Below are positions 53,872-61,817 of a stretch of DNA of 64,000 bases, in pieces. Each line of letters opens with the position of its first letter. Positions within the stretch are counted from its first letter, which is position 1. The position numbers and the translations under genes were made by a program. Location of the stretch: assembly GCF_030412785.1 (NCBI RefSeq), contig NZ_CP125296.1, forward strand, positions 1,054,001-1,118,000, in the 5' to 3' direction. Under the pieces are notes generated by a model, which worked only from the letters and a program-made list of their open reading frames with translations, made no database searches and had not been told where the DNA came from. This DNA is from Paraburkholderia sabiae (GTDB taxonomy: Bacteria; Pseudomonadota; Gammaproteobacteria; Burkholderiales; Burkholderiaceae).

Positions 53872-55584
53872 TTACAATTCGCCGTCGAGGAATGCGTTGA
53901 GTGTCGCAGCGATCTTCGTGCGTCGGGCCGACAGGAAGTCCCTATAGCTCTCGATCTCGAGCAGATTTGCTTTCAGGGGAATCGATTGTGCCTCGAAGGT
54001 CGACTTGCCGCGCTGCTCAATCAATGACGGCAAGTACTTGACGGGTGGCTTGTCCAGAATGACACGATTGGTCTTTCCACCAATGAATGCGAGGTTGGCG
54101 ATGTCGTCCACTTCACGGACCGAATAGTGGTTTTTCAGCTGGACCTTCGGAAAGATATGGTGGAACTGCAGACGATGCTGGGCGCCTGTGTGGTCGATTT
54201 CGATGGCGAGGTCGGAAAGCCAGTCCTTCGCACCACTCGCGCGGAAGGCGAGGAACATCGTCTTGAACAATGCACTTCGCTGATTGCGACCTTCGAGCTC
54301 GCCTGAAGTGATATCCAGGCGGCCCACCTGCAGACGCAGCCGGTCGACTAGCTCGTCAACTTTGCCGCCATCGCGTAACGTCGCGATATCCTGATCGAGC
54401 AGCGTTTCGCTGGATCCACGCGAAAAACGGCCTTTGGCGTTGGCGGCCAGGACCCAGTAGCGAAGCTGTTTGGACTCCTTGACCCCGACCTTGTATTTGC
54501 GGACATGTCCGAAATACGCGACAACAATCATCAGGAATGGCGATGCAAGTAATGCCGGACTATCGATACCGACATTGCTCCGGAGAAAGTTCATCGCGTA
54601 CTCCATGCCCTTGCAACATTCTTTCCAGGCAAGCTGCAGGGCAGCGGCGTCGTAACGTCCGACGGTAAGAAAACGCGACTGCCCACTGGCAAATACCATG
54701 AGGTTGCGCAGGTGGAGGCCCAAATCCAGGTCGAATCCATGCCCCTTGCATGATTGCTGAAATTTGAGGAATAGCTCCAGGGAGTTGCGCCACCTCGCCG
54801 TGATTTGCGCCAACGCGAGGTCAGAGCTTCGCAACTTCGCACCGAGGGAGTTCACACGAACGAAGATTTCGGTTACCTCATCGTACGAGAGATCGCGGCC
54901 AAGCACGTCCATCCGGTAAGCGTATTTCCGGATGGCGCGAAGTTTGGCCAGCCGCTCGCTGTACTTCTTGTAGCGAGGATCGTCAAATCCCTGGACGCCT
55001 GCGGCCAACAGGAACTCCGCATCGCTGTCCGCCCTGAACACGTCAGAGACTTTGACCCACTGTGGCAATGCCGCGATCTTCTTGGTGGCGACAACGAACA
55101 GCATTTGGTTGATACGTTTCTGCAACTCGTCTTCTGTCGAATCGTCGACGTCCTTCAGTTGAATGATGCCGTCGTCTTCGTCCTCGTCCTCCTCATCCTC
55201 GTTAACCTCCATTACAAAGGCCAGCCGGTCCGGGTGTTCAAGATTGAAGAGAAGTTCAATGGGTTTCTGGCGTCCACGGACGGTGACCGGTTCGCCGCGA
55301 ATCACAGCCGACAGCGACGTCAGTCGCTGTTGCCCGTCCAGTAGCAAACGGGTGCTTTTGTAGGGCGTCTTCCCCTGCGAAACGGAGAATTTCCGTTCAG
55401 GCACTTCTTCGTCGGTTTCCCACAGCAGGATCGCGCCGGATGGATATCCTCGATAGAGAGAATCAAGGAGATCGCGCACACGCGTGGATCGCCACACGTA
55501 CTGCCGTTGCATCTCGGGTAGACGCAAGTCACCCCGTTCGATCATTGCCACCAGTTCCTCTACCGACGCTTCAGCCTTGGCCAT
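53872..55584 (-). CDS. GmrSD-type DUF262 / HNH nuclease (single-chain)
   Basis: The ATG at 55584 (MAKAEASVEELV) gives 570 residues; an upstream extension to 55851 crosses a terminator and is rejected. The N-terminal DUF262 domain has LRLPEMQRQYVWRS (21-34) and a DGQQR at 83-87, the nucleotide-handling motif. An acidic stretch (about 145-160) interrupts it. The C-terminal domain has LQFHHIFPK and an N residue in IANLAFIGGKTNRVI, an HNH-like DUF1524 arrangement. GmrSD and BrxU proteins of this build cut phage DNA with modified bases. Here the gene is alone, so it may be a stand-alone defence enzyme. Confidence 0.85.
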   Translation of the reverse strand: MAKAEASVEELVAMIERGDLRLPEMQRQYVWRSTRVRDLLDSLYRGYPSGAILLWETDEEVPERKFSVSQGKTPYKSTRLLLDGQQRLTSLSAVIRGEPVTVRGRQKPIELLFNLEHPDRLAFVMEVNEDEEDEDEDDGIIQLKDVDDSTEDELQKRINQMLFVVATKKIAALPQWVKVSDVFRADSDAEFLLAAGVQGFDDPRYKKYSERLAKLRAIRKYAYRMDVLGRDLSYDEVTEIFVRVNSLGAKLRSSDLALAQITARWRNSLELFLKFQQSCKGHGFDLDLGLHLRNLMVFASGQSRFLTVGRYDAAALQLAWKECCKGMEYAMNFLRSNVGIDSPALLASPFLMIVVAYFGHVRKYKVGVKESKQLRYWVLAANAKGRFSRGSSETLLDQDIATLRDGGKVDELVDRLRLQVGRLDITSGELEGRNQRSALFKTMFLAFRASGAKDWLSDLAIEIDHTGAQHRLQFHHIFPKVQLKNHYSVREVDDIANLAFIGGKTNRVILDKPPVKYLPSLIEQRGKSTFEAQSIPLKANLLEIESYRDFLSARRTKIAATLNAFLDGEL

Positions 55585-55735
55585 TCCCCGTCCCTCGTTT
55601 TGTGGAGCCGATAATGTAATCCAAGTGAATCGCCGTGGGGGAGTGGCGTTCGAGCGAGCTTGCAACTCTTGCACAATCGCAAAAGAGCGTGATGTGATAC
55701 ACCGACGGCTGCCTGCAGCCAACTTGATTTGGAGC

Positions 55736-55769
55736 AAAAAAAGCCGCTGGCCCCAAGCGGGCCAGCGGC
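55736..55769 (-). terminator. Rho-independent terminator of the secreted-protein gene
   Basis: An 11-bp perfect stem (GCCGCTGGCCC at 55743-55753 with 55759-55769), a five-base loop and a run of seven T on the minus-strand transcript (A run at 55736-55742). It ends the gene at 55809-56945 and separates it from the DUF262 gene. Confidence 0.9.
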
Positions 55770-55808
55770 ACTTCCATGCGGTAGCAATAAGACGTGCGGA
55801 TCCTGTAA

Positions 55809-56945
55809 TCAGGGCGCGGCCCGGAAATCGAGGGTCCTCTTGCCAATCCATTGACCTTCGAGCCTGTCGCTCCTGATTGTTGCGCGAATCAGCGGTTTAG
55901 GTGTATCGCTGCTTTCGTACTCGGTGAGCTCGATGACATTACCATTCACCTTGCCGTTCAGCGCAATGGGCTCGCGGTACTTGTCGTAGAAGTAGCTACC
56001 GGATAGCGAGTCGTCGCCGTAGTGCTCGGACAGGCGCAGTGTGATTGCCGCCTGTCCCACTCGACCTTGCAGAATTTGCTGATACGGTTCAGTTGGCGGC
56101 GCTGCCTGCTGCGGCCCGCTCATTAGCAGGTACTTGCCGTAGGCGCTGAAATACGGCGCCAGATCCGCGATCCTGTACGCGACCTTCTGGTCGCCCACAT
56201 CGTCGAGCGCAAGTTCGGCGTGGTTGCTGCAGCGACCATACACAAAGGTGACGGACTCACGTCCGATTTCCAGAGAGGTATTCGCCAACGTGTAGTACTT
56301 CGCATAATCGGGTGATTGCATCGGCTCCATACACCGTTCGTACATACTAACGGTCGACGCAACGCGCTCTTCTTCCTGATCCTGCTTGCCGTCAAGCCTC
56401 GGCTGCGGCCAGGGTGTCGCGATGCCATTCTTTTTACGGTTAGCTACGGCATCCCTGTTCAGACTAGCAATGGCTCTCCTGTACTCGGTCAGGCGTTCCG
56501 CGAGGTTCTGCCTCAGTAACGCCGTGCCACCTGCGGGCGCGAACAAGTCCGAAGCAAAAAGCGCTCGCCCGGTCGCTGCATCGAAGTTGTACTGCCGGGA
56601 GTATTGCTCGCAATAGGCGCCACAACCTTCGGCGTCGACTTCCAGTGCCAGTATTCGATCATCGTTGCGCAACACCGAGAAGCTGAAGTCTGAGATGTCT
56701 TGAGGTGGTCCATCGTGTACCTTGGGTTCTTCGATTTTACCGGGATACCGGGCTGGGGCCGGCTGCTCGGCCATATCGAGGAAAACCTGATTGTTGATGC
56801 GGGCATCGCGCCTGGCGTCGTCGGATTCGACGTAGGGCAGCGAGCCTCCGTACGTGACCGTCCTGACCTTGATCGGGGATGGGGCTGCGGCAACCAGGGC
56901 CGGCAATGCGGCAGCGATACTAACGAAGAGTACGCGATTGAACAT
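55809..56945 (-). CDS. Secreted protein, PdaC/RsiV-like layout
   Basis: A 378-residue protein with a signal peptide (MFNRVLFVSIAAALPALVAAA). The first half has YGGSLPYVES, then ARINNQVFLDMAEQ and the LEVDAEGCGAYCEQYSRQYNFDAATGRALFASDLF region, a layout like DUF4163/DUF3298 proteins (polysaccharide deacetylase PdaC and RsiV-like). The last 100 residues are a separate beta-rich domain with GSYFYDKYREPIALNGKVNG and LEGQWIGKRT, as in periplasmic beta-barrel-like domains. Function unknown. A strong terminator follows. Confidence 0.65.
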   Translation of the reverse strand: MFNRVLFVSIAAALPALVAAAPSPIKVRTVTYGGSLPYVESDDARRDARINNQVFLDMAEQPAPARYPGKIEEPKVHDGPPQDISDFSFSVLRNDDRILALEVDAEGCGAYCEQYSRQYNFDAATGRALFASDLFAPAGGTALLRQNLAERLTEYRRAIASLNRDAVANRKKNGIATPWPQPRLDGKQDQEEERVASTVSMYERCMEPMQSPDYAKYYTLANTSLEIGRESVTFVYGRCSNHAELALDDVGDQKVAYRIADLAPYFSAYGKYLLMSGPQQAAPPTEPYQQILQGRVGQAAITLRLSEHYGDDSLSGSYFYDKYREPIALNGKVNGNVIELTEYESSDTPKPLIRATIRSDRLEGQWIGKRTLDFRAAP

Positions 56946-57759
56946 CGGTGAACTTTAAGGGAGATGGGGCGACTTTCGCGCCAATCGTTGCGAGTAATTC
57001 GCGAGTCGAAGTTGGTCACGGAGTGCATTAACAGAAATCGTTTTTAAAATGCACGCCCCGCAAAGCCGCATCCAATAAGGCTCCCCCGCTCCTGACCGCC
57101 GTTCTCCCTGACACAAGTTTCGTGATGATTTCGAGCGAGAAATACGCCGAGACCGCGTTCTGTGCCCGGTTTTAACGCAAATCATTCAGAAATGCGAGGG
57201 GTGAATTCCAGACGCGTACCGATAACAACATTGATCAAGAAACAGCGCGAAGCGACGTTGTACGTGCGCGCCGTCGCCTAATCGCCAAACAACACAAGGG
57301 CAAGGGCTGCCCCCGTTTATCTGCTTACCGGAAGCAGACGCATACGCGCCGTGCCTGACATCGGCGAGCCGGCTTTGCGGAATCAAAAATGATGTCTGTA
57401 AGGGATTGGCGGGGAGGCGTTCAAGGCAAATGAACGCCAGAATCGACACGCCGAAGGATTTGCGTCGCTGTGTAGCGCGATAACTGCGAGTCCACCAGGT
57501 CGTCGTGAAGTCGCAGTCTTTACCGGGAGGGGAGACGCATCCAGCGCCGCCTTTTGACAGCCTTGCCTATTGCATCAAGTCAACCTACGGATCGGTGCCC
57601 TTCGCTAGCACCAGCACTGATGTCTTCTCCGCTCCCCGTCTCGAACCGCAGTTGATCTGCTGCCCAAAACAGCCGGCGGCTGATCCTGCAAAAGCTCACC
57701 TTTTTACTGGACCACCCGACCATTGACCAGATGAACTGCTGGCGACTGTCATATTCTCG
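56946..57759. other. Gene-poor stretch
   Basis: About 800 bp without a supported gene. Minus- and plus-strand readings at 57186-57449 and 57505-57726 lack ribosome-binding sites and family features. The first 100 bp should hold the promoter of the secreted-protein gene. Nothing else stands out. Confidence 0.4.
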
Positions 57760-58830
57760 TCATCGCCTGACACCGTTCATCGCATGCGTCGGCCGGTTAG
57801 GGTGGGCACTTCCCACGCGGACGGGATCGATACGTGGTTGGATGACTGGCTCAAGCGTGATGGTCGACGCTGGCGGCCGATCGGACGATTCGTCTCGGTC
57901 CGCCGATCTTACGCGTAAGACGGGAAAGCCTGCATCATCACTGAGGATCTCCGACTCGAGCTGCTGGCCGGTTTTCATCGAGTCAACCGCGCGCGCGTGA
58001 AATTCGAGGAAGGCTGCAACCGGGTGCGCGAAGAGCTGGATACCCGTTGCCAACCCCGGCCCCTCGCTGCGCACAACAAAAGGGGAATAGAGCGCCCACC
58101 AGTCTGATTTCTCCGCTTTGGGAAGGTTGGCACAAAGGTGGTTCCATGTCTTCATGCCAAAGATGGCTGCTGTGAGCGCCTGTGTCGTCGCCGAGCTCAC
58201 TTCGCGACCTGCCTCCAGCAGCAGCCTTTTCGCCGACCGGAGCCATTCGTATGCGCACGGAAAATGTAGCTCGCGCATCGCGCCCGTCGCCTCATGCCGG
58301 CGAACGACATGCAGTTTCGGCCAGTGCGACAGCCGCTTTGCGAACTGCGCCTGTATGCAGTCGCTAGTGCGAAGTCCCGTCAGGGTGCTTTCGACACGGG
58401 AGCGGAGGGCGCCGTCAATCCGCCTCTCATCCGTTACGGGAGCAATGACGGCCAGCACGGCACCTTCGAGCAGAAACATGGTGCGGTTATTCTGTTCATC
58501 GTAAAAAAGCCCTGGCGCCGCCCCCGCGTTCTGAAACTGGTCCTGCATCAAGGCAACGCAATGGGCGTGTGATGCTCCGGCCCGAAGTGCCTGGAATCCG
58601 GAGCCGCGCGATCTGTCATCAAGTTGCGCAACATGCCATCGCGGCACCTTGCCGGCAAAATGTCCGGCCGCCTGAAACACTGCAAAGTCAGCCTTGGTGA
58701 AACAGCCTTCGAACCGGTCCCGCCACGATGGTCCGAAGGTATCGGCGACATCGCCCAGATACGGGCCCACACGTACGGCTATTCCTTCCCAGAATGCGTC
58801 ACCACCGTATTCGATGCTGATAGGGCCCAT
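57760..58830 (-). CDS. Hypothetical cytoplasmic protein
   Basis: The ATG at 58830 (MGPISIEYGGDAFWEGIAVRVG) gives 356 residues without signal peptide or membrane segments; the frame is open further upstream but less protein-like. It contains a central region with HWPKLHVVRRHEATG and a helix with ATTQALTAAIFGMKTWNHLCANL, a short motif found in several uncharacterised plasmid- or phage-borne proteins. No function can be assigned. Confidence 0.5.
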   Translation of the reverse strand: MGPISIEYGGDAFWEGIAVRVGPYLGDVADTFGPSWRDRFEGCFTKADFAVFQAAGHFAGKVPRWHVAQLDDRSRGSGFQALRAGASHAHCVALMQDQFQNAGAAPGLFYDEQNNRTMFLLEGAVLAVIAPVTDERRIDGALRSRVESTLTGLRTSDCIQAQFAKRLSHWPKLHVVRRHEATGAMRELHFPCAYEWLRSAKRLLLEAGREVSSATTQALTAAIFGMKTWNHLCANLPKAEKSDWWALYSPFVVRSEGPGLATGIQLFAHPVAAFLEFHARAVDSMKTGQQLESEILSDDAGFPVLRVRSADRDESSDRPPASTITLEPVIQPRIDPVRVGSAHPNRPTHAMNGVRR

Positions 58831-59382
58831 GCCTGTCTCCAACCGACAGGAGGTGTGTGCACGTTCACATCCTGATGTCGGAAAAAAGGGAAGGCGAAAG
58901 ATAGGAAAGGCCCGGTTTACCGTCCGCCATCGAGGCGGGTGCACCAGCTGGCCTGGGCGGCCACAGAGCATCATAGCGGCTCTGCGGGAGAAGAGTAAAC
59001 ATGACATAAGCACTGCCAATCGAATCAATGACATCATTCATCCGGAAATGCAGATTCCGTTCTAACCGAAGAGTTCGTCGCCGTACGAGGCCAGTGCTGA
59101 TTAATGGCGCGAGTTGAGCGCCAGCGTGATGACAAGAATCATCCTGAAATGACGCGCGCAGCATGGGTCTTTCAGCGGCGAACACGGAATGCGCAATGCC
59201 TGTCAAACTCCGGCAATGACGCATGGGATTCACAATGGGGCCGCGGGCGGCAAGCCAGTATGCAACAGCAACCGGTCAGGCCCGTCCATGACAAGATGTC
59301 GTGATCCCGTCAGCGGACGATCAACATACTGGCCGGCCCGTGCCCTGAACGCGCGCGCTGCATGCCCTGATATGAGCTCAGG
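58831..59382. other. Intergenic region upstream of the TniQ-like gene
   Basis: No supported gene in about 550 bp. It should carry the promoter of the hypothetical gene on the minus strand and the one of tniQ on the plus strand. Confidence 0.35.
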
Positions 59383-60852
59383 ATGAACGAACTCGCAGTG
59401 ATGTTTCCACAGGAAGACCTCATGTGGGCGCAGAAGGGGAAGTGGGAAGAATGGGGGCAGCGGGAACAATCGAGGCAGTGGGGACAGTGGGCGGGAAGGG
59501 ACCTTGGTCCACTGCCGCACGAGTCAGCGCTGACCATTTTCTGGAGGTTCTGCTGGCGCAACGCGCTGGACCCGGAGGACATCCGCGACTGGTTTGCTTC
59601 GTCCGGCCAAACGATCGACTGGCCACAATTAAAGGCTATCACCGGCTGGAGATGTCCCCAGGTCGTTGAAGTCCGGATCGACAGGCTTCCTTCACGCGAA
59701 CTGCTGTTTGACGGGGGCTTGCGGTACTGTCCCGTCTGTCTCGAATGCTGCTATCACAGCGTCTGGCATCAGTTTGTGCCGGTACACAGCTGTCCGCTTC
59801 ATGATGTGCCGCTGATGTCTTGCTGCTCGGTTTGCGGGCATCCCTGCGCTAAGGTATCCGAGTATCTGAATTGCCGCCTGGCGCCGTTCGGTTGCAAGAG
59901 CTGTGGCGAGTATCTGGCGGGGGCAGCGCCCGACCTCGATTCGCATCTGGATCTAAGGGACCAGTCGGCCGTGATGCGCGAACGTCTTGACGGCTATCAG
60001 CGATGGATAATGCAGAACCACGAGCTGCTGGACCTGGCTGGTCAACTGTACCGGCCCAGTGGCTGGTCCGCAGCCGAACCGTCTGCTTTCCATGACCTCG
60101 TGTACAGGCTGATCGACCAGTTCGCGCCTACTGACAGGTTCAGACTGGGTGATGGTCGTCGCGTTCAAATGTTTATCTGGCAGATCCTGCCATACCGGCG
60201 ATATGTGATGCGGCACGAGTTCCACACGCGCCGCTCGGCGCTTGGGGCGTACAGGAACGCGCTCCACAAGCTGCTGCGGCACTACGGCGTGCGTCACTCG
60301 GATGGCAGCCGCCTACGGGAGGCGGGCAGCCGGATTGCGGCGCGCCAGCCCCTGAATGTCAGGGCGCTCGGCGCGCCGCTGGTCGCCCTCGCATTAACCC
60401 GGCACTGGATCGAGGGTGAACTGTGGTACGTGTCGCGCTGCACGGACGCCAGAGAGGCATTGCTCTCACGGCCGATGCCGTTTTCGGACTCGGGCATCGG
60501 GCGGTACCTGCGCATCGAGGTTCAAGCCTATGTCAGCGCACTGTACGCTGCGTTCCTGGATGTTGCAGTCGCCGCCCTGCATCAGACGGGGGAGGTGTCG
60601 CCACGCGGACTGCTCGCTGCTGGCCAGGGCGTCGGATTCACGCAATCGCGGCAGGCGGGGTGGATTACGGGAATGGCGATATTCACGCAGTCGACGGCCG
60701 TGGCCAGTTCGCCGCTTCGCATGTACGAACGGCTCCTCTTTGATCCCACCTCCGCGCCGAGCGATGCCGAGCTCACGCGCGAGTGCTGGGATGTGCCGCT
60801 GCACTGGTACCTTCGGCCCATAAGGATTACTCCTTCCTCTGAAATCCGTTAG
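59383..60852 (+). CDS. TniQ-like transposon target-selection protein
   Basis: A 489-residue protein. After a low-complexity start rich in Trp, Gln and Glu (14-37), the TniQ domain begins with LPHESALTIFWRFCWRNAL, then LRYCPVCL (116-119 CPVC), SVWHQF-x-H-x-CPLH (137-140) and CCSVCG, and a second ribbon FGCKSCGEYL near 170. These zinc fingers are typical of TniQ/TnsD proteins that bring the transposase to target DNA. The C-terminal 300 residues are helical and could bind DNA. No ATPase (tniB/tnsC) is seen on its left; the transposase gene is about 1 kb to the right. Confidence 0.75.
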   Translation: MNELAVMFPQEDLMWAQKGKWEEWGQREQSRQWGQWAGRDLGPLPHESALTIFWRFCWRNALDPEDIRDWFASSGQTIDWPQLKAITGWRCPQVVEVRIDRLPSRELLFDGGLRYCPVCLECCYHSVWHQFVPVHSCPLHDVPLMSCCSVCGHPCAKVSEYLNCRLAPFGCKSCGEYLAGAAPDLDSHLDLRDQSAVMRERLDGYQRWIMQNHELLDLAGQLYRPSGWSAAEPSAFHDLVYRLIDQFAPTDRFRLGDGRRVQMFIWQILPYRRYVMRHEFHTRRSALGAYRNALHKLLRHYGVRHSDGSRLREAGSRIAARQPLNVRALGAPLVALALTRHWIEGELWYVSRCTDAREALLSRPMPFSDSGIGRYLRIEVQAYVSALYAAFLDVAVAALHQTGEVSPRGLLAAGQGVGFTQSRQAGWITGMAIFTQSTAVASSPLRMYERLLFDPTSAPSDAELTRECWDVPLHWYLRPIRITPSSEIR

Positions 60853-60951
60853 GAGCGTCCGGACAGAACGCGGGAAAACAGCGAAAAGACTACGTCCCGA
60901 TAATCACGGGGGCTTTTCAACCGGTAATCAGAAACCCGATTAAAACCTGAA

Positions 60952-61101
60952 AAGACTACGGCACTCTTTACTGGCGTAGTCTTTAAGCTGAAGACTACGG
61001 CACTCATTACTGACGTAGTCTTTAAGCTGAAGACTACGGCACTCATTACTGACGTAGTCTTTAAGCTGAAGACTACATGCACTCATTACTGACGGGGTCT
61101 T
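60952..61101. repeat. Tandem array of 39-bp hairpin units (3.8 copies)
   Basis: Units start at 60952, 60991, 61030 and 61069. Each has the 9-base arm AAGACTACG, a 14-base centre (GCACTCATTACTGA or near variant), the complementary arm CGTAGTCTT and a 7-base spacer (TAAGCTG). The first three are nearly identical; the fourth is degenerate (arms AAGACTACA and CGGGGTCTT, one base longer). A lone AAGACTACG lies at 60886. The array begins 100 bp after the tniQ stop. It could be protein-binding sites of a transposon end, or a structured RNA. The equal centres rule out a CRISPR. Confidence 0.85.
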
Positions 61102-61384
61102 CCAGACAGATTGTATGAAGTATGACTTGTCAGGGCGGACCTCGCCGCAAAATGCCCGGTAGTCCTTCGTGAGCATCAGGCTGGGCGGGGCCATGAACGA
61201 TTTTGCGAGAGCCCTCGTCCTGCCAGGAAAACGCCTCGTCACTCACGCCTTTAGGCGAATGCTTCTGGTAAAGGTCAAATGCCAAAGGTGAACGTTTTTG
61301 GTAACGCCATCTAGTCGAACGTCTCTGCTAATTGAAGGGCGCCATAAAAGCTTCTTGTGTTCTGATATTGCCTGCCCAATAATG

Positions 61385-61420
61385 ACAGCACCCTTCCTGG
61401 TGAAATTTGCAGGGTGCTGT
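61385..61420. other. 10-bp inverted repeat
   Basis: ACAGCACCCT at 61385-61394 pairs exactly with AGGGTGCTGT at 61411-61420 around a 16-base loop. No U tract follows on either strand. It lies in the otherwise gene-free 61102-61614 stretch and could be an RNA hairpin or operator. Confidence 0.4.
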
Positions 61421-61614
61421 TGTTGATACACGCAACAAGGCGCTGCCGGTTCGTAATCCGGACTGGGGATTACCGTGCGTGCACACGCCGCTGAAAGGAC
61501 AGGGCAGCTTTGGGTTACCACACAGCGTTGCAGGACATGTGTGGGATGCAGAACGAACAGACCGTGGCCTTGCCGGTAGACGCCGGTAAGGAGTCCTATT
61601 GACCCGTTAGTACA

Positions 61615-61643
61615 TAAAAAAACGGCGCACCTGCGTGCACCGT
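61615..61643 (-). terminator. Minus-strand rho-independent terminator without an obvious gene
   Basis: On the minus strand ACGGTGCAC and GTGCGCCGT form a 9-bp stem (one G-U pair) with loop GCAG, followed by seven T. On the plus strand the same stem has a C-A mismatch and no U tract, so it works for leftward transcripts. No clear gene lies upstream on that strand before the transposase start. Confidence 0.65.
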
Positions 61644-61708
61644 CGTTCGGAGAAACCATGATCTAGCAAAATTTCCGGGAAGGTGGCGTTGGCGCGCCGC
61701 CCACCCGA

Positions 61709-61803
61709 TGTGACTTCCCTTCTGATGTCAGTCTGATTTTGGTCGCTGCGCGCGCCGAAGTCAAGGGAAGTTTTTTTTCGCACGATCTGACATTTCCCTT
61801 GAC
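61709..61803. promoter_or_regulatory. Candidate transposase-binding sites / transposon left end
   Basis: Three copies of a CTTCCCTT-like core occur just before the transposase gene: TGTGACTTCCCTTCTGA at 61709 (plus), ACTTCCCTTGACTT read on the minus strand at 61759-61772, and TGACATTTCCCTTGAC at 61788-61803 (plus). The last two form an inverted repeat (GTCAAGGGAA with TTCCCTTGAC). Tn7-like ends start with TGT and hold several such sites, so 61709 is a candidate element boundary. It could also be an operator. Confidence 0.45.
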
Positions 61804-61817
61804 CGTCGAGGCTACTC

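Noticed and set aside
60952..61101. CRISPR array
   Set aside because: The parts between repeats are identical rather than variable, the period is 39 bp with internal dyad symmetry, and no cas genes are near.
60849..61242. Minus-strand repeat proteins across the hairpin array
   Set aside because: The frames stay open only because the 39-bp unit is a multiple of three; no ribosome-binding site and no family resemblance.
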